From Planctomycetota bacterium (GTDB taxonomy: Bacteria; Planctomycetota; UBA8742; UBA2392): a DNA stretch of 37,371 bases. The notes under the pieces were generated by a model. It made no database searches and was not told the DNA's origin. It saw only the letters and a program-made list of their open reading frames with translations. The translations under genes and the position numbers were made by a program. The stretch is from assembly GCA_019186845.1 (NCBI GenBank), contig JABARW010000087.1:1-37371 (forward strand), read 5' to 3'. This document shows, piece by piece, positions 26,703-33,715 of the stretch. Within the stretch, counting starts at the first letter, position 1, and the number at the start of each line of letters is the position of its first letter.

Positions 26703-28343
26703 GTGAAACGCTCCGGACTATATCTTCTGTGCTGCGCGCTGCTGCCGCTTCTGCTGGGGGCCTGCAGCGGCTTTTCCGTGCCCGACCTCGACGAGGCCGT
26801 GCGGCGTGAGAATCTCGTGCCCGAGCAGTGGAAACCCCTGAAGCTCTCGGTGGGGCTGGCTCCCGTCGTGGCTGACCTCGAGCTGGACGCAAAGAAGTTC
26901 AACGTCGAGGACACGCGGCGCTGGGTCCTGACGCCGGACGAAGCCCGCCTCAACGGCGCCGAGAACTCGCTGCAGGCGCTGTTCCTCCAGACGCTTTCGC
27001 GCTACCGCATGTTCGAGCGCGTGGAACTCATCCGCGGCGCCACCTCCAAGAGCAGCATGGAGGAACTGCGGGCGCTGGCCCTGGCACAGGGCCTGGATGT
27101 CGTGCTGCGCCCCGTGGTGCGCCGCAGCGATGTGGGTTATGTCGGCACTAACGCCGCCTACGGCTGGAATCTCGCGCTTTGGCTCGTGCTCAGCCCCATC
27201 AACAGCTGGTGGGTGGCCGATGAGGACTTCGACGCCTTTCTGGAGTGCGACCTCGGCCTTTACTCCACCGCCAGCGGCGCGCCCCTCAAGCTCAAGCGCA
27301 TCAAGCCCGAAAAGCCCGTCATCAAGGCCTTTGACGACTGGGACCATGGCTTTCACCTCTTTGCCATCTTTGCCGTGCCCGGTTACTTCGACCACGAGAA
27401 CTGGGAAAAGGTGGGCTCCAGACTCATGCCCCTGGCCGAGCACGAAACAAAGAAGGAGACCCTGCGCTTCATCACGCGCGAGGTGGGTCCCGCCGTCTCG
27501 GGTGATGCCTTTCAGGACGGCATCCGCCGCAGGGTCGGCCTGTTCATCGGCGTGGACGGCAACGGCCAGAGCGGCGTGCCCCTGACGCGCTTTGCCGGCG
27601 CCGACGCCAGGGCACTGGCCCAGCGCCTGCCCTCCATGACGCAGGAGGGTCTCGTGCGCAAAGCGAGTCTCGCGGTCACCGGCGAGGCCGCCACGCGCCA
27701 GGGCGTTCAAGCCGCCCTGGACAAACTCACACCCCTGGCCCGCGCCAATGACGACTTCTTTCTTGGCTACAGCGGCGTGGGCACCCTCACGCCCGAGGGC
27801 AAGCCCGCCGTGCTGCTGAGCCGGCGCGGCGGCGGCTACGAGGCCGTGGCCCTGGAAGCCCTGGTGGACCTGGCCCTGGCCGGCAATCCGCGCACGCTGG
27901 TGCTGGCGCTGGATTGCTCGTTCATTTCACCGGCGGACGGACGCTGCGCGGTCAGCGCCGAGCTGCTGGCGGCCATCCAGAACGCGCCGCCGGAGAGCCT
28001 GCTTCAGCCTCTGGTGGAGCGCTGCCGCAAGGCGGGCAGCGAGTGCGTGATTCTGAGCGCCACGGGAGCTGTTCCCGGCCCTGGCACGCCCGAGCATGCG
28101 CTGGAGCTCGAGGACCTGGGCCAGGGACTGTTCACCAGCTTCCTGCTCGACGGCCTGGGCGGCGCTGCCAACACGGACGGCGTGGCCGGCGTGAGCCTCG
28201 AAGAACTCGCACGCTATCTTGGCCCCAATATCGAGCGCATCTCCGGCTTTGACAACAAGCCCCAGAAGCCCTGGCTGGCGGCATCGCCCGCGCGCCGCAG
28301 CTTCCTGCTGCCCAGCGCCGAGAAGAAGCCCGCAGAGCGCTGA
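26703..28343 (+). CDS. Lipoprotein with a caspase-fold domain lacking the catalytic dyad
   Basis: A 546-residue lipoprotein beginning at GTG 26703, 13 bp after the kinase stop with GGGAG upstream. The signal peptide has the lipobox LLGAC. Residues about 30-270 form an envelope domain, with a pattern (QTLSRYRMFERVELI then GLDVVLRPVV) that recalls CsgG/LpoB-like folds. From about 278 a Peptidase C14-like domain begins (GLFIGVDGNGQSGVPLTRFAGADARALAQRL, then ATRQGVQAALDKL). At the catalytic His position, normally SGHG, the protein reads YSGVG (Val359). At the Cys position, normally DxC, it reads DCS (404-406). The domain is therefore probably a pseudo-protease used for binding. Cys405 could act only if the loop were shifted. 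The gene ends just before a strong hairpin that closes the operon. Confidence 0.75.
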   Translation: MKRSGLYLLCCALLPLLLGACSGFSVPDLDEAVRRENLVPEQWKPLKLSVGLAPVVADLELDAKKFNVEDTRRWVLTPDEARLNGAENSLQALFLQTLSRYRMFERVELIRGATSKSSMEELRALALAQGLDVVLRPVVRRSDVGYVGTNAAYGWNLALWLVLSPINSWWVADEDFDAFLECDLGLYSTASGAPLKLKRIKPEKPVIKAFDDWDHGFHLFAIFAVPGYFDHENWEKVGSRLMPLAEHETKKETLRFITREVGPAVSGDAFQDGIRRRVGLFIGVDGNGQSGVPLTRFAGADARALAQRLPSMTQEGLVRKASLAVTGEAATRQGVQAALDKLTPLARANDDFFLGYSGVGTLTPEGKPAVLLSRRGGGYEAVALEALVDLALAGNPRTLVLALDCSFISPADGRCAVSAELLAAIQNAPPESLLQPLVERCRKAGSECVILSATGAVPGPGTPEHALELEDLGQGLFTSFLLDGLGGAANTDGVAGVSLEELARYLGPNIERISGFDNKPQKPWLAASPARRSFLLPSAEKKPAER

Positions 28344-28362
28344 TGCCGCATCAGACCGCGCC

Positions 28363-28410
28363 AGCAGGCCGTTGAAAAGGTGGCCGCATGCCACCTTTCA
28401 ACGACCTGCT
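28363..28410. terminator. Long hairpin between convergent genes, likely bidirectional terminator
   Basis: AGCAGG...CCTGCT and the inner arms GTTGAAA-GGTGGC and GCCACCTTTCAAC (28371-28384 and 28390-28402) form about 20 base pairs with one mismatch, one bulged A and a 5-nt loop. It lies 20 bp after the caspase-fold gene and contains most of the stop codon of the Rrf2-type gene. There is no U-run, so it may be a repeat element that stops transcription from both sides. Confidence 0.6.
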
Positions 28411-28870
28411 AAATCTCCCACGTCGAACTCTGGCCCTTCTGGGCGCTGGCCGAAGCCTCGCGCTTGAGCACGTCGGCCAGAGACGTGCAGTCAAAGATGC
28501 CCGCAATGCTGTCCCGTACGTCCATCATGACCAGGCGCAGGCCGCAGGCCTCGGGGTCCTGGCATTCCTCGCAGGGCTGGAAGGCCTTCTCGCTGGCGCA
28601 GGGCAGGGGCGCCACCGGGCCCTCCAGGCAGCGCACCACAGAGCCGATGGAAATCTCCGCGGGCGGCCGCGCCAGAAAGTAGCCGCCGCCGCGGCCCTTC
28701 TTGCTGCCCAAAAAGCCCAGGTTCTTGAGCTCCAGCAGGATCAGCTCGAGAAACTTGTGCGGAATGTTCTCGCGCGCCGCAATCCGGGAGATGAGCACGG
28801 GCCCCCGCCCGAACTCCCGCGCCAGCGCCAGCAGGGCCTGCAATGCGTATTTTGTTTTCCGGGTCAGCAT
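28409..28870 (-). CDS. Rrf2-family transcriptional regulator with four cysteines
   Basis: A 153-residue winged-helix regulator. The N-terminal HTH reads MLTRKTKYALQALLALAR, then LISRIAARENIPHKFLELILLELKNLGFLGSKKGRGGGYFLARPP, the typical Rrf2 recognition and wing pattern, followed by VVRCLEGPVAPLPC. Cysteines 91, 100, 103 and 109 form a C-x8-C-x2-C-x5-C cluster that could hold an Fe-S cluster or sense thiols, as in IscR/NsrR-type members, although the spacing differs from both. ATG 28870 is chosen because the domain begins there; an open frame extends to 28933 without domain similarity. It is divergent from rsmH (109 bp). The target genes cannot be told from context. Confidence 0.88.
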   Translation of the reverse strand: MLTRKTKYALQALLALAREFGRGPVLISRIAARENIPHKFLELILLELKNLGFLGSKKGRGGGYFLARPPAEISIGSVVRCLEGPVAPLPCASEKAFQPCEECQDPEACGLRLVMMDVRDSIAGIFDCTSLADVLKREASASAQKGQSSTWEI

Positions 28871-28979
28871 GGGACCAGCCCAGCGTAGCAGGGCGCCGGG
28901 CCTGCGGCATCGGGCCGCCGCTACTGCAACCACAGAATCGCACTATCATCCGGCAACACCCGATTCGAGTGAGCGCCCC

Positions 28980-30026
28980 ATGACTGAGCCTCCCCGCCCG
29001 CCGCGCCGCAAACGATACCGGGGCACCCACCCGCGGCGCTTTGAAGAGCGCTACAAGGAACTCAACCCCGAGAAGTACGCCTCGGAGCAGGCCAAGGTCC
29101 GCGCCCAGGGCCGCACTCCCGCGGGCACCCATGTTCCGGTCATGCTCAACGAGGTCCTGGCGGCGCTCAAGCCCTCGCCGGGCCGGGTCTACCTGGATTG
29201 CACGCTGGGTTTTGGCGGCCACGCGCAGGCCATCGGGGCGCTGGTGGCGCCGGCGCCCGTCATTGGCCTTGACCTCGATGCGGAAGAACAGGCCCGCACC
29301 CGCGCGCGCCTGGCCGCGCTGGGCATTACTCTGCACGCCCACCACGGCAACTTTGCGGGCCTGGCCAAGGTGCTCAAGGCCGAGCAGATCGCGGGCGTAG
29401 ATCTGCTGCTGGCGGACCTCGGCGTCTCTTCCATGCAGCTGGACCGCCCCGAGCGCGGCTTCTCTTTCAAACATGAAGGCCCCCTGGACATGCGCATGGA
29501 CCGCTCGCGCGGCCAGACGGTCGCCGAGATGCTGGCGGCAGCGGACGAAGAGACCCTGGTCCGCTGGCTGTCCGACTTCGGTGACGAGCCCAGGGCAGCG
29601 GCTGTGGCCCGCGCCATCGTGCAGGCCCGCGCCCTGCGCCCGCTGGCAACCAGCCGCGATCTGGCCGAGGTCGTCATGCGTGCCCTTGGCGTCAACCCCA
29701 GGCGCTACAAGCGGCGGGGCCCCGCTGACACCCACCCCGCCGCGCGGACCTTTCAGGCCCTGCGCATGGCGGTCAACCGCGAGCTGGAGAATCTCGAACA
29801 GTTTCTGCGGGACTTGCCCTGGGTGCTGAACGCCAGTGGGCGGGCGGCCATCATTACCTTTCACAGCGGCGAAGAGCGGCGGGTGCGCGCGGCCCTGCAG
29901 GCCGGGCTGGAAGCCGGGCACTTCAGCGAGGCCGAGCTCGCAGGCCAGGCTCCGCAAAGCCGCGAAGTTTTTGACAACCCCCGCGCCCGCTCGGCCCGGC
30001 TGTTCTGGGCACAACGGGCAGTCTAG
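28980..30026 (+). CDS. rsmH: RsmH, 16S rRNA (cytosine-1402-N4)-methyltransferase
   Basis: S-adenosylmethionine-dependent methyltransferase (MraW) that modifies C1402 of 16S rRNA in the decoding centre. The 348-residue protein shows HVPVMLNEVL, the SAM-binding YLDCTLGFGGHA, ADLGVSSMQLDRPERGFSF, the GPLDMRMD segment and IITFHSGEERRV. It has a basic N-terminal extension of about 50 residues (KRYRGTHPRRFEERYKELNP) before the usual start of the family. ATG 28980 has a weak GAGTGAG upstream and TATCAT at 28944-28949 as a possible -10. The usual division and cell-wall neighbours (mraZ, ftsL, ftsI, mur genes) are absent. The stop codon lies within a TAGCAG element. Confidence 0.93.
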   Translation: MTEPPRPPRRKRYRGTHPRRFEERYKELNPEKYASEQAKVRAQGRTPAGTHVPVMLNEVLAALKPSPGRVYLDCTLGFGGHAQAIGALVAPAPVIGLDLDAEEQARTRARLAALGITLHAHHGNFAGLAKVLKAEQIAGVDLLLADLGVSSMQLDRPERGFSFKHEGPLDMRMDRSRGQTVAEMLAAADEETLVRWLSDFGDEPRAAAVARAIVQARALRPLATSRDLAEVVMRALGVNPRRYKRRGPADTHPAARTFQALRMAVNRELENLEQFLRDLPWVLNASGRAAIITFHSGEERRVRAALQAGLEAGHFSEAELAGQAPQSREVFDNPRARSARLFWAQRAV

Positions 30027-30058
30027 CAGACGCTGCACGGTCCCCGGCGGCCTGCTAG
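30023..30058. repeat. Inverted repeat joining the stop codons of two convergent genes
   Basis: CTAGCAG (30023-30029) and CTGCTAG (30052-30058) are perfect 7-bp arms around a 22-nt loop. The left arm contains the rsmH TAG and the right arm, on the other strand, contains the TAG of the FapA-type gene. It may act as a weak bidirectional terminator and belongs to the TAGCAGG element family noted in this window. Confidence 0.6.
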
Positions 30059-31539
30059 CGGAAGTCGCGCTCGCGCAGGATTTCACGCCCCGTCTCATCC
30101 AGCACAAAGCGCACCGGCCCGTCCACGTTCTGCGTCAGCTCCAGCGCGGCTTCACCCAGCTCCAGCCTCGTGCCGGCATAGGCTCTGCGCCAGACCACGA
30201 TCCGGGCCTGCGCTTGGGGAGCCAGGCGGGCCAGCTCAGCCTTGAGCTGCTGCTGGGCCTGGGCCAGGGCCTGCTGTTCGTGGGCGAGCTGGCGGGCGAG
30301 TTTGACCAGGGCCTCGCGCTGGGTTCCGGACAGCGAAGCCGTTTCGGGGGCCTGGGCATAGGGCGCCAGAGCCGCGTGGATCTTCTCGACGTTCTCCCGT
30401 GCCACGCGCTGGCGTTCGTGCAGGGCGTGAAGGGCAGGCGCGTGCAACTTGTCAGCTCTGACGCAGAGCGTCTGGCGGCTGAATTCGCGGCTGCCCGCGT
30501 CCAGCACCTCGATCCCGCACAAGGCGGCAAAGAATCCGCCCACCAGGGCCGCGCGCGGGGCCGCCAGCCTGCCCAGGGCGTGAAGCTCGCAGGCGACGGC
30601 CTCTCGCGTGACCTCAATGTTGCCCCCGCCGTACAACGTCACGTTGCGGGCCCGGGACATCCTCGCGTTGCCGTGCACGAAGGCGGGCTGCGCGACGTCG
30701 CCGAAGAAGCTGTCCAGCACGTCCAGATCTTCGCGGATGTCAATGATGCCGCGGTTGACGCAGCGGGCGTCCAGGGTGCGGGCCTTGACGCGGAACTGCG
30801 GCAGCACCTCGCCGCTGACCAGGACTTCGCCGTCGAAGTCAATGTGGCCCGTGGCGTAGTCGACGTCCGAGACGGAGATGAGCGGCACAACGTTGATCTT
30901 GCCGTCGCGCACGCGAAGGCAGCCCTCACGCAACGCAAACACGCTGGAGCCCTCGGCACGGACGTTCTCGCCTGCCAGCAGTCGGTTCCACTGGCCCTGG
31001 TAGGCCTTGATCTCGCGGCCGTGAACATCGAGCCCCGACAGTCCGGCTTCCGGCGGGGTCACCGTAAAGAGCTTGTCGCCGGCCTGCACCAGCACGTAGT
31101 GGCGGCCCTGCCGGTGGTCCACGCTGCCGTCGGGCAGCAGGCGCGCGCGCGGCGGCAGCTCAGGGTTCTCCACGTGCCACTGGCACTGGCTGTCGCGGCC
31201 GTGAACGGGTTCGCGCCCCTTGGCCACAAGGAAGGGTGCCGGCGGCCGTTCTTCCAGCGCAGCGTCCACGGCCGCGTCCACGGCGGGGAAGGCCTCATCA
31301 AGCAGGACAAGGTCAAGGGGCGCCAGGAACTTGAGCACGTCAGCCGCACTGAGGCTGGGGCCGCGCTGAACGGCTTGCACCAGCAGCCATGCGCTCACAC
31401 GCTGCTTGTCGGTGAAGAGGGTGAGTCTGGCGCCGCCGGTGACGCGGGTGGCGAGTATGTCGTGGCGGGCAAGGTCGACGTGCTCGTAGCGGTCGTAAGC
31501 ATCAGTCAAAGCTGGAGTTGTGTTGTCGAGCGAGGGCAT
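30055..31539 (-). CDS. FapA/DUF342 family protein
   Basis: A 494-residue cytosolic protein with the FapA (DUF342) core at about residues 155-255: VTPPEAGLSGLDVHGREI, then RLLAGENVR and DVDYATGHIDFDGEVLVSGEVLPQFRVKA. This is followed by a beta-helical part (residues about 255-370) and a coiled coil (about 385-450) rich in Gln and Ala. FapA-type proteins are known as a flagellar assembly factor in some bacteria and as widespread proteins of unclear function in others; no flagellar gene is present here. ATG 31539 is selected because AGGAAA lies 5 nt upstream and TAATAT, a possible -10, about 30 nt upstream. The gene is divergent from the Com-like gene, with only 58 bp between start codons. Confidence 0.82.
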   Translation of the reverse strand: MPSLDNTTPALTDAYDRYEHVDLARHDILATRVTGGARLTLFTDKQRVSAWLLVQAVQRGPSLSAADVLKFLAPLDLVLLDEAFPAVDAAVDAALEERPPAPFLVAKGREPVHGRDSQCQWHVENPELPPRARLLPDGSVDHRQGRHYVLVQAGDKLFTVTPPEAGLSGLDVHGREIKAYQGQWNRLLAGENVRAEGSSVFALREGCLRVRDGKINVVPLISVSDVDYATGHIDFDGEVLVSGEVLPQFRVKARTLDARCVNRGIIDIREDLDVLDSFFGDVAQPAFVHGNARMSRARNVTLYGGGNIEVTREAVACELHALGRLAAPRAALVGGFFAALCGIEVLDAGSREFSRQTLCVRADKLHAPALHALHERQRVARENVEKIHAALAPYAQAPETASLSGTQREALVKLARQLAHEQQALAQAQQQLKAELARLAPQAQARIVVWRRAYAGTRLELGEAALELTQNVDGPVRFVLDETGREILRERDFR

Positions 31540-31597
31540 GTGCTTTCCTGTCGCCAGGGCCGATATATTACCTTTCGACATAATAACGGAGCGGGCC
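31540..31597. promoter_or_regulatory. AT-rich divergent promoter region
   Basis: This 58-bp gap is markedly AT-rich for the window. On the plus strand CATAAT (31579-31584) and GGAG (31588-31591) precede the Com-like start. On the minus strand TAATAT precedes the FapA-type gene. The two -10-like elements face away from each other, so one regulator could control both genes. No clear -35 was found on either side. Confidence 0.4.
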
Positions 31598-31795
31598 ATG
31601 GCACAACAAACAAATATAACCAATTCATCAAAATGCGCAACTAAAATCACCCTGCTTTGCGCCGGCCTGGCGAGATGCGCTTGTGGAGCGCTTTTGATGA
31701 GGGTCTGCGGGCCAAGCGCCGTGGAAATCAAGTGCCGCCGCTGTGGTCGCTTGGTGGAAGTGCAGCTCAACGACAATACAAAAAGAAATAATTAA
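31598..31795 (+). CDS. Com-like zinc-ribbon protein
   Basis: A 65-residue protein from ATG 31598 (GGAG 7 nt upstream). The core reads LARCACGALLMRVCGPSAVE then IKCRRCGRLVEVQL, with C27-x-C29 and C46-x2-C49 as zinc ligands. This matches the pattern of the phage Mu Com family (zinc-finger translational activator of the mom DNA-modification gene), where RCxxCxxLL and EIxCPRC are conserved. The first 60 bases are AT-rich compared with the neighbours, which suggests a transferred phage or plasmid gene. No mom-like gene is visible here, so the target is unknown. A 70-bp repeat begins on the base after its stop codon. Confidence 0.65.
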   Translation: MAQQTNITNSSKCATKITLLCAGLARCACGALLMRVCGPSAVEIKCRRCGRLVEVQLNDNTKRNN

Positions 31796-31865
31796 CGCGC
31801 GTAAACGAAGCGGCTCGTCGCCGCAACCCAAGACATGCGAGGCCAGTGCCTGCAAGGCTAGAGCC
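31796..31865 (+). repeat. 70-bp direct repeat, copy 1
   Basis: Identical to 31913-31982, with a 117-bp offset between the copies. It starts directly after the TAA of the Com-like gene. The copies plus the 47-bp spacer look like 1.6 units of a 117-bp tandem repeat. Confidence 0.95.
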
Positions 31866-31890
31866 TCGAGCCAGTCCAGCGGACTGGCGA
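31866..31890 (+). repeat. Hairpin between the two 70-bp repeats
   Basis: CCAGTCCAGCGGACTGG (31871-31887) is a perfect 7-bp stem with a 3-nt loop. Flanking TCG/CGA pairing (31866-31868 with 31888-31890) extends it across a 2-nt bulge. It would terminate or structure a transcript coming from the Com-like gene. Confidence 0.6.
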
Positions 31891-31912
31891 GAAAGCGAAG
31901 TAGCGCGCGCAG

Positions 31913-31982
31913 CGCGCGTAAACGAAGCGGCTCGTCGCCGCAACCCAAGACATGCGAGGCCAGTGCCTGCAAGGCTAGAGCC
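31913..31982 (+). repeat. 70-bp direct repeat, copy 2
   Basis: Perfect copy of 31796-31865. It ends 10 bp before the start codon of the following HTH gene, so the repeat array forms that gene's entire leader. Confidence 0.95.
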
Positions 31983-31992
31983 CTCCCACCTC

Positions 31993-32382
31993 ATGCCCTG
32001 CAATCACTGCCCCTTGCGCGACACCTGTCAGCGTCCCTGCCCCGAACTGGAAAGACTTCTGCCGCGTGACGACCACGCGCGCCTCGACCGCGCCTTCAAA
32101 GTCCATGCCGCGCAATTCCTCGCTCTGCTGGCGGCGCGTCATGCTGAGGTCTTGCGCATGCTCGACTACGAGCCCCAGCTCAGCGGCCGCCGGCGCCAGG
32201 TCTTCCGCATGAAGTACTTCGACGGCCTCACCCACCAGGAAATCGGCCAGAAGCTCGGCATTGCGCGGCGCGTGGTCGGCACTTACCTCGAGCGCGCCCA
32301 CCAACTGCTCGGCAAGCTGATGAGCGGCCGCAAGAGGCGCCAGCGCGGCCTTACTTCAAAGTCACGCGCAATGAAGCGTTGA
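31993..32382 (+). CDS. Cys-rich sigma-region-4-like HTH protein
   Basis: A 129-residue putative DNA-binding protein. The N-terminus has C3-x2-C6-x5-C12-x3-C16 (NHCPLRDTCQRPCPELER), a possible small metal-binding site. Residues about 62-108 read LSGRRRQVFRMKYFDGLTHQ then EIGQKLGIARRVVGTYLERAHQLLG, a good match to sigma70 region 4/Sigma70_r4_2 HTH domains. There is no region 2, so it is not a complete sigma factor; phage late activators and small sigma-like regulators have this shape. The C-terminus is very basic. ATG 31993 is chosen because the cysteine motif begins there; the open frame upstream is translated repeat DNA. No ribosome-binding site is visible. It overlaps the end of the converging gene by 32 bp. 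Confidence 0.65.
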   Translation: MPCNHCPLRDTCQRPCPELERLLPRDDHARLDRAFKVHAAQFLALLAARHAEVLRMLDYEPQLSGRRRQVFRMKYFDGLTHQEIGQKLGIARRVVGTYLERAHQLLGKLMSGRKRRQRGLTSKSRAMKR

Positions 32383-33619
32383 GCGAGCCCACCTTCAGCT
32401 CAAACATGGCCTCGCCCCGGGCGTCGCCGGGCAGGTTCAGGCTGCGCGGCCCCGCGGGGCCCAGGGGGTTGAGCTCGAAGCTTGCGTCGGCGCTGCCCAA
32501 TGCCGTGGCCAGAGTGCGGCCGTTTTGAGTCAGCCGCGCCTCGTACTTCACGCCGCTCTCGATCCAGAGGGTGTCAAAGAGGGCGCCAAAGGAAAGGCGC
32601 CGGCCTTCCTGCCAGGCCATGACTTCAAGCCTGGTGGCCTCGGCCAGGGGGCGGGGGGGGGGGGGGTCGGCGTTGGGCAGGTCCGCGGCTTTGGGCGAGA
32701 GGGCAAAGGCTTCGGCATCGAGACGCAGCAGTTCGCGCGCGCTCTCGGGCCCCTGCCACAGGCCCACGAGATAGTCCCCTCCCAGCTCGGCGTAGAGAAC
32801 GCGCAGAATCGTGCCCGGCGCGAAGTACTCGCCGCAGTAGGCCTCCGAACCGGCCACCGGCAGCGTCACGCCGCCCGTGCGCCGCAGCCCGCGCTCGCGC
32901 AGCTTCTCCTCCAGCGCCACCTGCAGGGCGTCGCGGCTGCCATATTCGCGCGGCGACAGCGCAAAGAGGCTCAGGGACAAAAGCAGGCGTCCCGCGCGCC
33001 GGTGCAGCCTTCGCCCTGCGCGCTCGTAGCCGCTGACGAGCCCGGCAAAGCGGCCCTCTAGCAGGAGCAGGCCCAACTGATCGTCGGCCGTGGGGGCCAG
33101 AGGCCAGAGGTCGGCAAGCACGGCATCACGCCTCAGTTCAAGGTCTTCACCCACGCCGCCCGGAGCCGAGAGCACAAGCGCGTAGGCCCGTTTGCCAAAT
33201 GCAAAGACGGTCAACAGGCCCCGGGCTCCGCTTTCCAGTGTGAAGCTGTGAGACTTGCCGGCTACGGCTTCGCCCAGGCCGTTGAGCCCGTTGTAGTCGC
33301 GCGCGGGAGCAAGGCTTGCCCGCAGGCGCAGGCGCAGGGCCTCCACGCCCCGCTCATCGAGGCGCCACAGCGCCACGCCCGTGCGCGTGTTCTGCTCGCC
33401 GGCAATGAGCGCCAGGCCCTTGCCCGGCGCCAGCGGCGCAGGCGGCAGCCGCGTCGCCAGCCCCTCGCCTTCGAGCCAGTGGTAAGCCCCCAGGCGCTGG
33501 ACCTCGGCGCCGGCGGACGCCCGGGCCAGCGTCGAGGCAAAGTCCGCCTCCAGCGGCGCGGCACGGAGTCCGAGCAGGCAGAGCAGCAGGGAGGCGGCAA
33601 CCAGCAGGCATGGACGCAT
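32351..33619 (-). CDS. Secreted protein of unknown function with an internal homopolymer tract
   Basis: An exported 422-residue protein that I do not recognise. It starts with a signal peptide (MRPCLLVAASLLLCLLGLRA). The next 250 residues include LRLRLRASLAPARDYNGLNG, ARGLLTVFAFGKRAYALVLS and an envelope-type GEYFAPGTILRVLYAELGGDYLVGLW. The C-terminal 100 residues look like a small beta domain (WIESGVKYEARLTQNGRTL to the end SLRVTLK). The two parts are joined by DPPPPRPLAEA, encoded by a run of 14 C on this strand (residues about 318-322). ATG 33619 is chosen for the signal peptide; the frame is open far upstream, but that part is antisense to the barrel gene. It is divergent from that gene, 96 bp away. 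Confidence 0.7.
   Translation of the reverse strand: MRPCLLVAASLLLCLLGLRAAPLEADFASTLARASAGAEVQRLGAYHWLEGEGLATRLPPAPLAPGKGLALIAGEQNTRTGVALWRLDERGVEALRLRLRASLAPARDYNGLNGLGEAVAGKSHSFTLESGARGLLTVFAFGKRAYALVLSAPGGVGEDLELRRDAVLADLWPLAPTADDQLGLLLLEGRFAGLVSGYERAGRRLHRRAGRLLLSLSLFALSPREYGSRDALQVALEEKLRERGLRRTGGVTLPVAGSEAYCGEYFAPGTILRVLYAELGGDYLVGLWQGPESARELLRLDAEAFALSPKAADLPNADPPPPRPLAEATRLEVMAWQEGRRLSFGALFDTLWIESGVKYEARLTQNGRTLATALGSADASFELNPLGPAGPRSLNLPGDARGEAMFELKVGSLNASLRVTLK
32653..32666 (-). repeat. 14-nt homopolymer tract inside a coding region
   Basis: The plus strand has 14 consecutive G (C on the coding strand), preceded by five more G and one C. It lies inside the secreted-protein gene, and the present length keeps the frame open to the natural stop. 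Such tracts slip easily during replication, so a one-base change would cut off the last 100 or so residues. Confidence 0.9.
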
Positions 33620-33680
33620 GGCCCCAAAGCCTGCCTGCCCCCGGCGCCAAGGGCAAGAGTCGAGGCGCGCGGATTCCTGC

Positions 33681-33715
33681 TTGTTCAACATGGGCCACTT
33701 GTCCACAATCGCGCC
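33681..33715 (+). promoter_or_regulatory. Candidate leaderless promoter of the outer-membrane barrel gene
   Basis: TTGTTC (33681-33686), a 17-bp spacer and CACAAT (33704-33709) are followed by exactly 6 nt and ATG 33716. There is no ribosome-binding site. The spacing and the -10 are the same as for the arginase gene. Confidence 0.45.

Noticed and set aside
27915..27917. Cys405 as an active caspase nucleophile
   Set aside because: It is one residue away from the usual DxC position, and the partner His is replaced by Val; activity would need an unusual rearrangement.
31628..31972. Minus-strand frame with a repeated 39-residue Leu/Ala-rich peptide
   Set aside because: It runs into the Com-like gene in antisense, and all frames are repeated because the 117-bp period is a multiple of three. 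There is no start-site support.
31796..31982. Possible CRISPR array or tRNA-like element
   Set aside because: Only two copies, 70 bp long, with one 47-bp spacer and no cas gene; no cloverleaf or anticodon arm can be drawn.
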